Positions 35,761 to 47,706 of a DNA stretch of 64,000 nucleotides are shown in pieces. A model generated the notes under the pieces. That model made no database searches. It was not told the DNA's origin and worked only from the letters and a program-made list of their open reading frames with translations. The stretch comes from Diplolepis rosae (Eukaryota; Arthropoda; Insecta; Hymenoptera; Diplolepididae). The stretch lies in the NCBI GenBank assembly GCA_030998225.1, contig JAPYXD010000308.1, forward strand, positions 6,520,001 through 6,584,000, given 5' to 3'. The translations under genes and the position numbers were made by a program. Positions within the stretch are counted from its first letter, which is position 1. Every line of letters starts with the position of its first letter.

Positions 35761-36039
35761 ATTAAAATGTAAGGGTCGACATACCTTGCTTAGAGCCTAT
35801 TTTTTGATTTCACAAAAATACTGATAAGGTAGAAATCTTATCTTATCATCCTGTTGATCCATGGCCTCAAAACCAATGTTCGAGAATTAGAAGCTACGAA
35901 CTAATGTACTTTTAAAACAATCTAAAAGGATTAAAATTTATTAATGATTCTAGATTACTCTATCTATCAATAAATTCTATAGTCTCCTAATTTTTTGACC
36001 TCTTGAACTCAAATAACGAAAACAGTTTGGGAAGCTTAC

Positions 36040-36292
36040 TTTGCCTGATCAGTTGCTCTGAAATAAACATCATCAGGAGCATCCATCCATGAAATGACTT
36101 GCTTCCGAGCATTGCTCCTAGAAAGAGGTTGATCATGAGCAACAGTGTGAGCGTGGGCTGTTCGCCCATTAAGAGGAGGTGCTACAGGCACCATTGAAGT
36201 TACGTGATCCATGTGCTTCGTGTGTATCGGTTGTGAGTGATGGATTCTCTTTGCAGGTGGTCCACTAGGAAGCCCCGCATTCAGGGCAATAC
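36040..36292 (-). CDS. MTA1-like: MTA1-like protein, penultimate exon
   Basis: A 253-base exon between acceptor TTTACAAG and donor AAA|GTAAGC. It enters in phase 1 (G|GT glycine) and leaves in phase 2 (AA|A lysine), consistent with both neighbours. The protein starts IALNAGLPSGPPAKRIHH and runs through a His/Pro-rich linker (MVPVAPPLNGRTAH). It ends with the conserved MTA motif WMDAPDDVYFRAT, matching the WIDAPDDVFYMATEE motif of vertebrate MTA1 that lies just before the RBBP4-binding tail. The exon is not a multiple of three, so skipping it changes the frame of the final exon. Confidence 0.9.
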
Positions 36293-36803
36293 CTTGTAAA
36301 AAAAAATTTAACATTTAAATTCCGAGGAATCATTCTCAAATATATTTTAAATTTTGTCGAGAAATGTATCACAAACTTCATACAATTTTCAGCTTGTATA
36401 ATTTTGCAAAATATTTTTTTTTTCTAAAAATTATTATACAATTTTCAAGCTATATTTATAATTATTCAGTTCAAGTTTGATGATAGATGTGAATTAAATG
36501 ATTTCGTTTTTCAAAATATATCACTAACATCAGTATTTCATTTGCATTTGCAATGATTTTATGATTTCAATATAAGAGAAAGAAATCTTACATTTTAATA
36601 ACATTGACATTATTAGAATTGTCTGGAAAAAAAAGATATTTATCTTTAGAGCTGATAAATTTTCACAAGTTTGTATTCAAGACTTTCTTTACCTTCATCC
36701 CAATCCACATCAGAGTAGAAGCCAATAAACAGAGACAATTTTCAATACGGAAATTCATGCAAATCTTTTGAGGGATTCACGATTACTGTCTTTGGAGACT
36801 TAC
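36293..36803 (-). other. MTA intron, 511 bp
   Basis: The shortest intron seen in the gene: donor GTAAGT at 36803-36798, acceptor ACAAG at 36293. AT-rich, no insertion recognised. Confidence 0.75.
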
Positions 36804-36950
36804 CATCAGATCCATTAACATCGTCAAAGGGCCTTGTGCGTTTCAATATAGTTTGTTGTGTCTGCATAGTAGACTGAGTTTGTGGTGGTGTTAATGGCAG
36901 TCTCTCTAGTTCTGGTTTGTTTGGTACTCTTTCATACAATAGACTACCAT
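36804..36950 (-). CDS. MTA1-like: MTA1-like protein, internal exon
   Basis: A 147-base exon between acceptor GGTTTTCAG and donor GATG|GTAAGT. It enters in phase 1, completing an Asp codon with the preceding exon, and leaves in phase 1. The product reads DGSLLYERVPNKPELERLPL, then TPPQTQ and a KRTRPFDDVNGSDG stretch. It is a Pro/Gln-rich linker between the R1 region and the C-terminal motif; no folded domain is evident. Both splice sites fit the frame, which makes the exon call firm. Confidence 0.85.
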
Positions 36951-37090
36951 CTGAAAACCAAAAAATATAACTATTAATAGTATTCACTCAAAGAATCTAG
37001 CCAGAAAAGCATGTGAAAAAAGCCCCGCAACGAAATTAAGTGAAATGGGCAGTAAAATATTCCCTTTCGTGTAAAAGAATATTTGCTGCA

Positions 37091-37690
37091 TTATTGCTTT
37101 CGAAATCCAAGGGGGAGCTGAGCTTTTGCAAAAAATGTATTTTTTTTTAATTTGGTACATCTTACGTAGTGGATATATTGACTTAGCTCAGTCAATTCTA
37201 CATAGCTTGTGTTTGATACGACTGGAAAATTATACAGTTCGTCTTCATGAAAGCGATCTTTTAATAAATGATGTGGGCGACAGCGATTCCCTTGGGAAAT
37301 GAAAATCTGCAGTCGACTGTAAGCCTGTATTCTAGCTTCAATTGGCACTATCCTAATATTTGTCTTTGCATAACAGAAGCAAAATTTATGATGCGTAGAG
37401 ACGGCTCTCTTAAAAGGCATTTCTACAAACTGCCAATCAGGCTTTTTGACAGATTCAAAGAATATGATGGATCGTGTTCTGAAGAATATGAGGTTTCATC
37501 TTCAAACGATGATGAAAATGACGATTCAGTTGGCAGTTGCAGAGAACTCTCATCTTTGGAAGTACTTGGAACATTAAATTTGATTCCAGCTTGAGAAGTA
37601 AAAGAATGTTCCAAACTTGGGGTACTTTCAAGTACTTGCTGAGGAATTTTTCAATGATTTTAGGTATCTGACAGCAAATATACGGCATTT
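37091..37690 (-). pseudogene. Decayed element-derived gene with a Cys/His-containing N-terminal domain
   Basis: Minus-strand reading gives a Ser-rich stretch (37614-37423, PSTSKDESSLQLPTESSF) followed in another frame by 37435-37091: FCFCYAKTNIRIVPIEARIQ and then a GNRCRPHHL block and VELTELSQYI. This order (Cys pair, ARxQ, GNRC..HL, SxxELxEL) recurs in an uncharacterised, multicopy insect family that I believe is transposon-derived. I cannot name it. A frameshift near 37425 and the lack of a catalytic half show it is broken. It lies in the 11.7-kb MTA intron, in the gene's orientation. The overlapping plus-strand frame at 37268-37594 is rejected. Confidence 0.45.
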
Positions 37691-37850
37691 ACTGCATAAT
37701 GCGTCACCAATACTAACATCTTTTTATATCAACGTTGTTAAATTATCTGCCTTCCATTTTGTTTGAACTGTTTTTTTCTGACCACTTCTTTTACGAAGAT
37801 ATTGTAATTCTAAAACAGTCCCTATTCAGGCGCCAAATTCGTAGATGGGT

Positions 37851-38017
37851 TTCTCAGTTATAAATTGTGTCAATATAAAATGTAATAAATAGATTTCAAT
37901 AAACTTTTTGTTTTTTCAGAAAGTGAAGAGGATTAATTTTAATTTATTCTCAGTTATAAATTGTATCATTACTAAATGTAATAAATAGTTTTTGATAAAC
38001 TTTTTATTTTTTGAGCA
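37851..38017 (+). repeat. Direct duplication of about 70 bp
   Basis: 37851-37920 and 37946-38017 share TTCTCAGTTATAAATTGT, AATGTAATAAATAG and ATAAACTTTTT. The period is about 95 bases. Confidence 0.75.
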
Positions 38018-38019
38018 TG

Positions 38020-40444
38020 GCCCACTAAATCAAAAAATTTGAATAAAATTAAGAATATTATTGATGTAAAGGCGCGTCTGTTAAAAAAATGGTGAAAAGG
38101 GTAGTTTTTATTCTTCTTTATTTTTAAAAAGTTTGAATTACGCGCCAAATGCGACGAAATAATTTGTTATTAGTACGTTTGGAAGGCCTTTATGTATTTT
38201 GCTGCCAATTTTACTTAATTTCGTTGCGGAGCATTTTTCGCATGCTTATCCGGCTAGATCCTTTTTAAATTCTTCAAATTTAGATAGTGGTTAACTTTGA
38301 AAACCTTTGACTTTTTTAATATCTTATTGAAAGCCTTTTTTCAAACTTCCATATTTAATCAACTAAAAAAAAAAAATTCTCTGGGACATATGTATTTGAG
38401 GAATGCAATTAATATTTTTTGGATCAATTTATCTAATTTTTATTGCTGAAATACCCGTGTCGAAATAAAAATATTTCTTCAAGTTGAAATTTTCAACCCA
38501 AATTTAAATTATTCCTATTTACACTGAAAAAAATAGTCAGCTGAGCCTACTATTCCAACTTGTAAAATATGCCACTGCTAGTTTATTAGTTAGCAAAACT
38601 ACTTTTCTAGTTGATTTTACTACCCGAGTTCTTTCTATAATAATATAGATAGTAATATCAGCAGGAAAAACATCTTACAAACCAAGGTTGTTGGGTCAAC
38701 TATCCTTTTTTTTAAATTTAGGAACCATTTTAATATTGTAATAAAATTGAATGTAACATATTTATAAAATATTATTCAAATGACTAAATCAAAAGTGTTG
38801 ACTCGATTCAGAGTGACCGTTTTCATCGACGATAATAATTCCTGGTCATTTCCCGGTCTTTAAAAAAATAGTTTCCAATGAATAACAGTTAATGCAATGG
38901 GTTTTTAAAGTTTTAAAATATTTTTTATTTAATTTTCTGATATGAAATTTCTTCTGGTAACACATTCAAAACAAATTAAGATCGTTTTATATTAAAAATT
39001 CAAAAAAATTTCCGGTCATTTCACGGTTTCCCGGTCCAGCGGCCATCCTGCGATTACTCTTTCTAGAGGGCAGCTTTTTAGTTCGCTGGGATAAGAAGTC
39101 CATTATCTATAGATTTAATTGTGCTTGGTAAAAATGCTTGACATAAACAGAGTGGTCACAAGTGGATTACAGAATATAGATATAGTGTTAAGACTTTAGT
39201 ATAACGATTACAAAGTGTATTTTACCGACTGAGAAAATTGCACTGTACCTTAACTCTTTTACTGAATGCAACTGTGTATGCATTCATGTTCGAATTCTGC
39301 TACACCGTTTAATGAAAAATATCTAAATACCAAACGGGTTCTACTTGTTTTCACATTTTTGTTATATCTTCTTCTCTCGATGAGCCTTAAATCATTGTAG
39401 AGAAGAAATGTGTATAATATTTTATTTCTTTCGTGGCAGGGACAGCTTAACGCTTAGATCGCACAAATACGGGTTTTGCTGCACTATTTGCAGCCGAAAG
39501 TTTTTTTACAAGTGAGTAGCACTTCGTTACCAAGTTCCGACTACTCTCATTCGCTCTCGAGTTATTAGTAATATGTAGGTTACTGAGAAAAAATCAAAGC
39601 AATTGACTGTAAATAAAAAATAAATGTATAGATCACAATGATATGTAGGCACTTTTTCATCCCCAGTATTATATGTGACGCGACGCGGGAAAAGGTACCT
39701 AAGCGTCCAAGTCGAGATTTTACAGGAGAAGGGAAAGAAGAGACGACGCGCCGATTAGAGCTTCCGATATTTCTTACTCTTTTTACCTACGACTCCTATC
39801 TCAAGAGAGGCGTCCGTGTGTTCGGCCGTTTCGGCAGCTACGAAATGCTTGCTTAAGCCGCGTAGCCAGCACTCTGTCTCTCATCCGAGCGCTTCCGAAA
39901 ATCGAGCAGCTCACAGACACGTTTAACGTGACTGTGTGTGAGAAAACAAAAAGAAGTTTTATGTTTTACCGTTTTCGAAATATTCTCAAAAACATGATTT
40001 TTGCAGACTGAACAATGTGAGCCTTTTTTGACTAACTCTCTCTAAAATATCCAATTTTTGAGATTTTGGACTGAAATTTATAGGGATTATAGATTATGGT
40101 GTTTTGAAAGCAACCATCGGAGTGCAAGTTGAATATTATTTGTGATAAAAAATTTATTAATTTTTTTCCGAGATCTAGTACAAATCATATATGATTGTAT
40201 AATATATGATTCTTCAAACGCTTCGGAAGTCAAACGAATTTCGAGTAAGAAAAGTTTCAAATAGTTAAGGTTTTGTTAACGTTTTAAATTGCCAACGGCT
40301 GGACTTATCCTATATGGATTCAAACCCGAGTCTCAGGTTTGACTTTAAGCTCGCCAAACAGCCAAAAGTAATTAATAATAGTAAATTTGTAATATTGTGT
40401 AATAAATAATAATAAAATAATTGAACGGTTGCGGTAATGACGAA
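38020..40444. other. AT-rich MTA intron sequence, no recognisable gene
   Basis: The segment 39640-39930 is GC-richer and open for 72 codons on the plus strand (starting MICRHFFIPSI), but the sequence matches nothing I know and could be a repeat. Confidence 0.4.
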
Positions 40445-40640
40445 TAATAAAGAGTATAAAATTTAATAAAACATACTTCACCGTGAATATTTCTTTTAGC
40501 ATTAGTATATTTCACTTCCTTCATTTTTATTGTGAAAATCTGTATATTATATTCAAAAAAAGAGATTAAGGAGCCCGTGTATTCTATTCTTCATCAGTTT
40601 TATTATTTTCCTTTTCATCATGAATTAAACAAAAATAATA

Positions 40641-41190
40641 TCAGGTGCACAAATAAGTTTCCGCCGTTTTTGATAAAAAATTGGGAATTTATTGTAAAAG
40701 AGCGGAACTTTATGTTTTATTCGAAGTATTGTCCATCGTATTGTTCTTCTTGCGTTTGGCACGAATTTTGATCCAATAATGCTTCCAATTCGAAGTCTTC
40801 GTACACATTCGGCCTTTCGCTACGTTCACTGTCTTCCATGTCAAATTCACCGTTCTTAAACTTTTGAAACCACTCACGACAACTTCTCTCACTTAAGGCA
40901 GCCTCACCATATGTTTCTTCAAGCAATCGATGCGCCTCAGCTGCAGATTTCTTCAAATCCAAGAAGTAAAGCAAAAGTTTCTACAAATGACGTTTATTCG
41001 GCTCAAAACTTGATATTTTCGTACACAAAAGAATATATTATACTGATAAAAATTCACTAATATTTCAAGGTTATGTTGTAGACAGATGTCTAACCTTACG
41101 ACAGTGACGTTTTACATCTGTCAATTTCAAACAAAACTGACTGGTGACACCAACTTTTTTCAAACGGCGGAAACTTATTTGTACACCTGA
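40641..41190 (-). mobile_element. Internally deleted mariner (550 bp)
   Basis: Terminal inverted repeats of about 30 bases: TCAGGTGCACAAATAAGTTT at the left and the complement of CGGAAACTTATTTGTACACCTGA at the right. They are flanked by the TA target dinucleotide at 40639-40640 and 41191-41192. The transposase remnant is on the minus strand and only its N-terminal DNA-binding half is left, so the element is non-autonomous. Confidence 0.92.
40717..40974 (-). pseudogene. Mariner transposase N-terminal (paired-like HTH) remnant
   Basis: Reads KKSAAEAHRLLEETYGEAAL, then SCREWFQKFKNGEFDMED, the first helix-turn-helix of mariner transposases (the CRxWFxRFKxGDFD motif), and then a GRP-like linker region (SERSERPNVYEDFELEALL). 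The rest of the protein, including the whole D,D34D catalytic domain, is deleted. Full-length mariner transposases have about 345 residues; about 85 codons remain here. Confidence 0.88.
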
Positions 41191-41605
41191 TAATTAAAAA
41201 ATGCTTGTTCACTATATTACATCCGGAAAAGTGAAAATTTTTAAAAACTATTAATTGGAAAATGCTTTCACATTGAATTTAGTTTCAAAAGTCAAACATG
41301 ATGATTTGAGAAAACTTCCTTCTCCAATCATCTGAATTACAACAGCTAAACTGAATGATCTAAACAGCTTGTTGCGATATCTTTTTTTTGACAAACAAGC
41401 ATTTTTAAAAACTAATTCATTTCAATATATGATGAAAAGGGAACTTTTGAAACTGATAAAAATTAGCATACACGGGCTCATTAATCTGTTGTTTTCGTAC
41501 ATATTGTACAGATTTTTATAAGAAAAAGTTAAGAGTAAAATATACTAATGCTAAAAGAAATATTCACAGTAAAGTATGTTTTATTAAATTTTATACTTTT
41601 TTCAT

Positions 41606-43689
41606 TATGGTAGTCCGGTAGCAATCAAATGAGCAACTATAACAATTATTCGAAAATGTTTCATGCGCGTTGCAAAATTTCGAACATTGTGCGGAAAATT
41701 TTTTTCCGTTATAATTTACTATTATTACCTATAAAGATTAGAAAAAAAAATGTTTCCATTAATTTACAATCTTTATTTGACTCTCAGAGTATTTCTTTCG
41801 ATGAACTTCGGCAATCATCGCGCTGCGCCAATCACTCGGGAACACAGTGGGTCCACTCATATAGGAGAAAAGGGGAACGAATTAGAATTTTTGCTATCAA
41901 CAAGTGATGGCGCTATTGTCGCTACCGATGTTATTTTTAAACTGTTGTAACCATAGCAACCATATCATTGCCAGTTGAAATAATACAGCGGATGCTCATT
42001 TTACTCAACTACCGTTCGAAGCACCTCAAGCGTCGGTGATATATTTATACATTTCAGGTTAACCCACTGACGCATTGTGATGCCCTGTCGTCGAAAACGT
42101 TTTACTCAACTCCTTACTATTTCCTATGTAACGCTTATTGATATTCACTTTGGGTGAATTAGGTATTTATCAAATTCATTTCACCCGACTAGGATTCAAT
42201 AAATGTTCAAATGTTCTTAAGTCCCAAGTTTAATCGACAGTGTTGAGTAAAATTACTTCAACTATTTTTCTCCGTGTAATAGTACAGTATTTAACTGTTC
42301 ATTGTGATTCATATTTAAAAATTCTTTTTGTATTTTTATTCTTTCACGAATTATTTTCAACTTTAAATCATTTAAATTTATGAAATGGATTTCATACAAT
42401 ATATTTCAAAATTTTCCGCTCTTTAGAATACATCGGGTTGGGGGGATGAGGGTTTCGTTTGCATTGATATTAGTTCTTGCTATCAAAATTTGGCGGCGCT
42501 GATGCTCATTTTCAATTTTTTAAGTACCCTCCTAAAATACATGGTAGTGGCCGCACTGTGCTCGGGATCCAATCGCGGACTCACCCGACGAGATAACAAC
42601 TATAGTGTTATCGTTAGCTGAGCGGAAATATGGATTCCACTTCCTTTTTATTCTTGTTTTCCGGCGTTTATTTCAAAATAACTTTCCGGGATATACGGTA
42701 AGATACGATTTTCGAAGAAAAATTATCAATCTTTAAATATTAAAAATTAATATTCTTATGAAATTTCCCAACGGATCCATAGTTTTCCAGAACGCCGCCA
42801 ACAGAAATTTTTTTGATACTGAAGCTCAAATAAATTTTATAATAGTACAGATGATGTGAATTACACATTTTCTCAAAGTCACTAAATTTGTTTTTGAGTT
42901 TAAGTGAAACAGAAAATTCAATTCACTTAAGGCTCTATCGGCCTTAAGGACGTTCTCTTGCCCGTAGATGTGCTCATCCTACTCTATCATAGGTAGTGGG
43001 ATTACTGTTAAGCTTTCTAACCGAATGAGTTGAGCACCGTTTATGCGCAAAAGTAACAAAATGTGTCTTCTGCGTCGATTTGTGCGATTTGGCAACACCG
43101 CTTTCCTGTCTTTCTCATATCGAGTCGAAAGCATATGGTGTGAGAGAGATTATATTATGAGTTTATTGACAGTTTGTAAATACTAATAAGATGTCTAATA
43201 AATTTCTCAACAAAAATGGATTTTTTATTTCACAAAAATCAGCTTCTCGTAAAAACAAAGCTCTGGAAGCAATGTCAAATGTAAGCGTACGCGCGCGCTG
43301 TTGATGCGGTGTTGACAAGTCACCATATTTGCTTCAGCAAGCCGGCTAAGAATTTGTGCAACTGCGAGTTTCAACAACGTATATCTTTAAAAGTAGTGCC
43401 GGTACACGTGTTTTTTATGATAGCATACGATTCCTTATAATCTCTAGTATAACATACTAGTTTTCCAAAAAAATCTAAAGAAAATTGTGCTTTTAATGTA
43501 AAGAAAGGTATCGCGAAACTGAACTACGCCTATCTAACACGTGTTAAGAGATTCAACTTTAGAGCTTAATTTCTCGATTTTAAGTACCGGTCTTGATGAT
43601 AATCTTTTTACCGCTTTGTAGATCATGGTAAAAAGTACTTATTTACGAAGTTTAAAAGAAATCTAAAGAAAAGTGATTTTCAAGAGAAC
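41606..43689. other. MTA intron sequence, no recognisable gene
   Basis: AT-rich with GC-richer patches (41800-42110, 42540-42640). A short hairpin ATAACAACTATAGTGTTAT is at about 42593. No coding call. Confidence 0.4.
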
Positions 43690-44590
43690 GTCCTTAAGGA
43701 ACACATTCTCATCATGACACTCGCGCTTCGCGCTCGATTTTCTTCATACATTTCAGTAACTTTTTAATAAACGTATCACATATTTAGGCTAAAAATGGAA
43801 TTTTTTCAATAGTGTTTCTTATAATCAAAACATAAAATATACATTCTGCCGGAAAGTGTCTTGATGAAAATTTGTAGACCTCATTTAGGCAAATAATTTT
43901 CCGTCTAAACGTTTTTTTGTATATCACATATTTTGTCTAAAAAATTGAATTTTTGAATTTCAATCGTATTTTTGGAATTGAAACGAAAAATATATGTTTT
44001 ATCAGAAACTGTATGAGACCAAAATTGTAGATCTTTTTGAAACGAATAACTTTGCATTCTTCTTACGTTTTTTCGTATTTCACATATTATTGTTAAAAAA
44101 AAATTAATTTTGGATTTTCAATAGTATTCTTTTAAATTAAAAAGAAAAATATACATCTTATGGAAAAATTTTGCAATTCAAATTTGTAGATCTTAATGTA
44201 GAAAATAATTTTGTATGATAACTTTTTTTCATATCTCGTATAATTTAACTGGAAAATGGAATTTTTATATTGATTTTTTTTCAAGTTTTAACATGCTGTA
44301 ACTTTTCTAATTTTGGTTTAATCAAAGAATGTTATGAACATAATTTGTAGAGATTTATGAGCACTATCAAAAGCCAGTATTAGAATTTTTGATTTTTTCA
44401 AAAACACAAAAAATAGTCTAGTTTCCTCAATTTTTGTTGGATATGGCTTGTTGACGAACTTCTCCTTACTTTTTCGGCTCCGATAAAGTGTGCTCAAGCT
44501 CAATTCAATCTGACAATTCTATCGAGAGTTATCGAGTATACGACCTACTACAGACAAACAGACACTTTCGTAAAATAAAGCTTCGCGCGC
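43690..44590 (-). repeat. Dispersed repeat of about 0.8-0.9 kb, copy B (inverted relative to 8.8 kb)
   Basis: On the minus strand it follows the same order as 8806-9620: an AAAGTGTCTG block, TTATCGGAGCCGAAAAAGTA (near 44475), a GAGATTTATGAGCACTATC stretch, and a tail with GAGCGCGAAGCGC (43721-43735). Moderate divergence and small indels. Confidence 0.7.
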
Positions 44591-46086
44591 GCCTGGAATG
44601 AATTTCGAGGATCTGCAACCAAGCTCGTTACCTCGGTTTTCCACCTCTCTGATAAATTCCCACTTTAATTAATATGCGCGCGCCTCAATAACCGACCACG
44701 ATCAAGTCCAGTTCGATCAATAAATTACAAAATTTGTCAACGATGCCCCCCCCCCCCCCTCCATTCCGCTTTGGACATGAAAATTGGTGTCAAAAGAAGG
44801 CGTTTGAAAGTCCGTACGCGCTGGAAAGAGAGAGCATACCATGCGTTAACGAGGAGAGCGTCTTTCCCCTATACGCGTTTCTCCTGGCACGGGTGACAAT
44901 CTATGCAAGGCATGGCTGCTCTTCGATTGGCCGCCCGTATTCCAAGGCGCCAATTACTCGCGTTCTCTGGCTAGGCGCGTGATTCTATTGGGTGGCAGCA
45001 TGAGAAAGCTCAAAGTTCACGCAAAGATCTAAAATGTCTTACAGACGAGTGAAGAAATGATTCAATGGGCGCGTATTATTTATTCATTCTTGAGATCGGC
45101 ATTTGGCTCATCATTTATAATCTTTTTATGATTCTTGGCATTCATTATATTAGTAGAAGAGTTTATATTTTTATTTAACCCATATTAATTTATTTAGTTT
45201 TTGATTTATATTTAGATTTTTATATAATTCAGGTTTATATCTACAAATTAATTAACATAGTATCTTAATGTTTATTTATATACGTCTAAATATTATAGGC
45301 CAGCATTATTAATTATTAAACTGCCTACACGCATAAAAAAAATAAAGAAAACCATGATAAATAATGTAAAAAAAAACGCAAAAGAGAGATAAAGGTGGGA
45401 CGCCCATCCAGTGACCACGCACAAAGCTGCTTCACCCAGGTGACTGGGTAAGTGGCAGCAACCGCAGGCTAGTGCGGTGCTCTCTGAGATCACGAAAAAA
45501 AATGTCCGTGAAAACTAGACGGCCGAGTTCAACCCACATGCACTTCCGGTTTGGAAGTTAATGAACTATTACGGTACCTAGACTCAACGAAACTTCGTGA
45601 TTCTTTCGTGCGAGTTTAGGGTGAGTGTTTTTATCCTTATTATGCGGTTATTTGGAGGGATTTTGCTCTCTTTCTTTTGTAAATCAGCCAAGACTCGAGG
45701 CTGGGCAGTCTCACGTATTTGTAACAAGTATAAGAAAGTTAAGTAGTCTGTCATTGTATATACACGAGAGCGGAGCTATAGTGCTCTTGCCCTCGTTCTG
45801 ATAATACTTAATAATAATAATATGGACGAAACTTAAATCCCTGTATAATATTTTTATTATTATATATAGTTTTTAATAAAAGAATAATGTTTGACGTGAA
45901 TTAAGTAACAAACAATAATGTTTTTATGTTTTCAAGATAGGATATGAAAGGAAAATAATTAATGACGGAATGGTATGTAGAATAGTTATAATATAAGTAT
46001 TGAATTCACACAAGTTAGATTAGTTTTTATAGAAAGCATGTATTAACAAAATATTATTATTTTAATGTATATATTTTTCAAAGCTC
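44591..46086. other. MTA intron sequence, GC-richer at 44620-45050
   Basis: Contains a run of C (about 44745-44758) and a GC-richer stretch open for 82 codons at 44734-44982, starting within the C-run, which makes it an unlikely gene. The segment 45390-45500 is also GC-rich. Nothing recognisable. Confidence 0.4.
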
Positions 46087-46123
46087 CTGAATAGGAGGCC
46101 GGTTGGGCTTCGAAACGTAGAGC
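46083..46123 (+). ncRNA. Hammerhead-ribozyme-like motif
   Basis: The order CTGAATAG (46087-46094), a GC-rich stem-loop (GAGGCCGG..GGGCTT), then CGAAACGT (46111-46118) resembles the hammerhead core CUGANGA - stem II - GAAA. Flanking GCTC (46083-46086) and GAGC (46120-46123) are complementary. The first core reads CTGAATA instead of CTGATGA, so activity is doubtful. Such motifs are known in Penelope-like elements and retrozymes. A second copy is at 58705-58740. Confidence 0.3.
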
Positions 46124-46289
46124 AAAAGGAATGAAATTATATTTTATTAATTTTCTGACAAAACTGTTTACATTGATTGTCTGAAGACGTTGTTCCTGCC
46201 TATTTAAATTAAATTAATTACTTGGGTCTAAAGATGGTATATACCAAGATCCTTTCTGCTGCTGTAAACCGGCATCTGTTATTTTGAGT

Positions 46290-47706
46290 AGGCGCATTAC
46301 AGTGAAACAAACGGCCTTTGCTATTATTCAAGAACCCTTGAGTATCAAGGACGACGTTAAAGGCATCAAACAAAAGAATGGCATGCTGGTTTACGACAGG
46401 TCCAGAGGTAACCCTAGGGCGGTATTATGCGTCAGGAAAAGAATATTGACTTTATTAGTTTAACTAGGTTCTGTTCCAGAGATCTGGTGGCTGTCGAGAT
46501 GCAGTGCCATAGGCAAGGAAGTTACCAACCTATGGTGGTATCATTCGTTAACAATCAATTTAATGTTGCTAAAGCAGGGGAACACGCCTACCTCTGTGAC
46601 ATCGAGATATCAGGAGGTGATTGACATAACTTTATGTTCCATTCAGGTAAGCAATATGTTTGGTGGAGATCAAGGCCAGTGGAGTACAGAAATCCAATGA
46701 CGACTAATTTGGGAGAAGTATAGGGCGAACCTTGGTGTGTTCTTAGTGGCAGTACCCACCAGGACCTGATCTGCAGAGCAAATTTAGTTAGCAGTGGACA
46801 TGATACAAAGGTCCATACGAACGGCCTATGAGGATAATTGTCCTTCAAGGAAAAAGAAACAGGAGAAAGATGCACCCTGGTACACCCATGGTAATCGTCA
46901 AGAGCTCTAAGTCTGGAAAAATTCGTTCTGCCACCTTTGCAAGGAGTTTATTACTAGACACAACAATGAAGTTAAGCTGTCCAAAAGGAGTTCATGGCGG
47001 GAATTTTGTCAGAGGATAAAGAATGTTCCTGTCTTATCCAAGCTTGAGAGATCTTCAAGGAATAACCCGACATGTAAACTGAAGGCATTACATCTCCACT
47101 CAGGTGACATAGCGGAAACAAGTATTGAAATCCTCGAGCATATTATGCAGGTGCATTCCTCGGGATCGGAGTTGGGTGACCCATTGGTAGGGGAAGTACA
47201 AAAGCGATACCCTCCTAGAGGACCAGTGCCTAGAGCCGATGAGGATGATAGCTTCTCGAATTGCTACATATTCGATGATCAAGTTTGTAATTTCGTAATT
47301 TGTCCCATATAAAGCGGCTGGGGATGATGAAATATTTCCAGTGATGATACAGGAGGGGGTAGAGGCCTTAGCAGGCCTATTGTGTGGCATATATAGGATC
47401 TGTTTAGCAATAGGATACACACCTGAGGCGTGGTGAAAGATTAGGGTAGTCTGTGTTCCTAAACCAAGGGAGAATACCTACTATGAGGCCAAATCCGTCA
47501 AAACGATCAGCCTAACATCGTTTATGCTGAAAAATAGAGAAGATAGTTTTAGCAACACCCCCATTGAGTTCATATTCAGATCTGCTGAATTACAAGTTCA
47601 ATTAGAACCACTCCACAGCAGCGTTGGAAGCCATCCTATATCTGACATCGCTGCACCTTTTTATAAGAAGGGAGGCAGCAGCGCAGGCATATTGGATCGT
47701 CCATTT
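46290..47706 (+). pseudogene. LINE ORF2 remnant: endonuclease region, with the RT core deleted
   Basis: Recognisable blocks in several frames: the endonuclease N-terminus (IQEP, then NGMLVYDRSRGNPRAVLCV), FCSRDLVAVEMQ, VIDITLCS-like sequence, a linker (KLSCPKG/WREFCQRI), AAGDDEIFPVMIQEG and AIGYTPEAW, and the N-terminal RT block ending SLTSFMLKN. The sequence then jumps directly to a post-RT block (STAALEAILYLTSLHLFIRR, about 47602-47665), so the catalytic RT core is missing. Stops and shifts are frequent. The endonuclease and the GxxPxxW-type RT start suit a Jockey/I-like clade. Confidence 0.7.

Larger units (their letters stand above)
40445..41605. repeat. Foldback element whose loop carries a mariner insertion
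   Basis: Left arm about 40445-40630 and right arm about 41425-41605 are inverted copies (AATATACTAATGCTAAAAG at 41538 against its complement near 40490; ACACGGGCTC at 41472 against GAGCCCGTGT at 40571). The mariner at 40641-41190 lies in the loop, next to the inner end of the left arm. Without it the foldback would be about 610 bases. Confidence 0.8.

Noticed and set aside
37268..37594. 108-codon plus-strand frame opposite the decayed element-derived gene
   Set aside because: The minus strand gives the recognisable family blocks (GNRC..HL, ELTEL); the plus frame is its shadow.
44734..44982. 82-codon plus-strand frame starting at a C homopolymer
   Set aside because: The Pro-run start is made by the C-run, and the rest matches nothing known.
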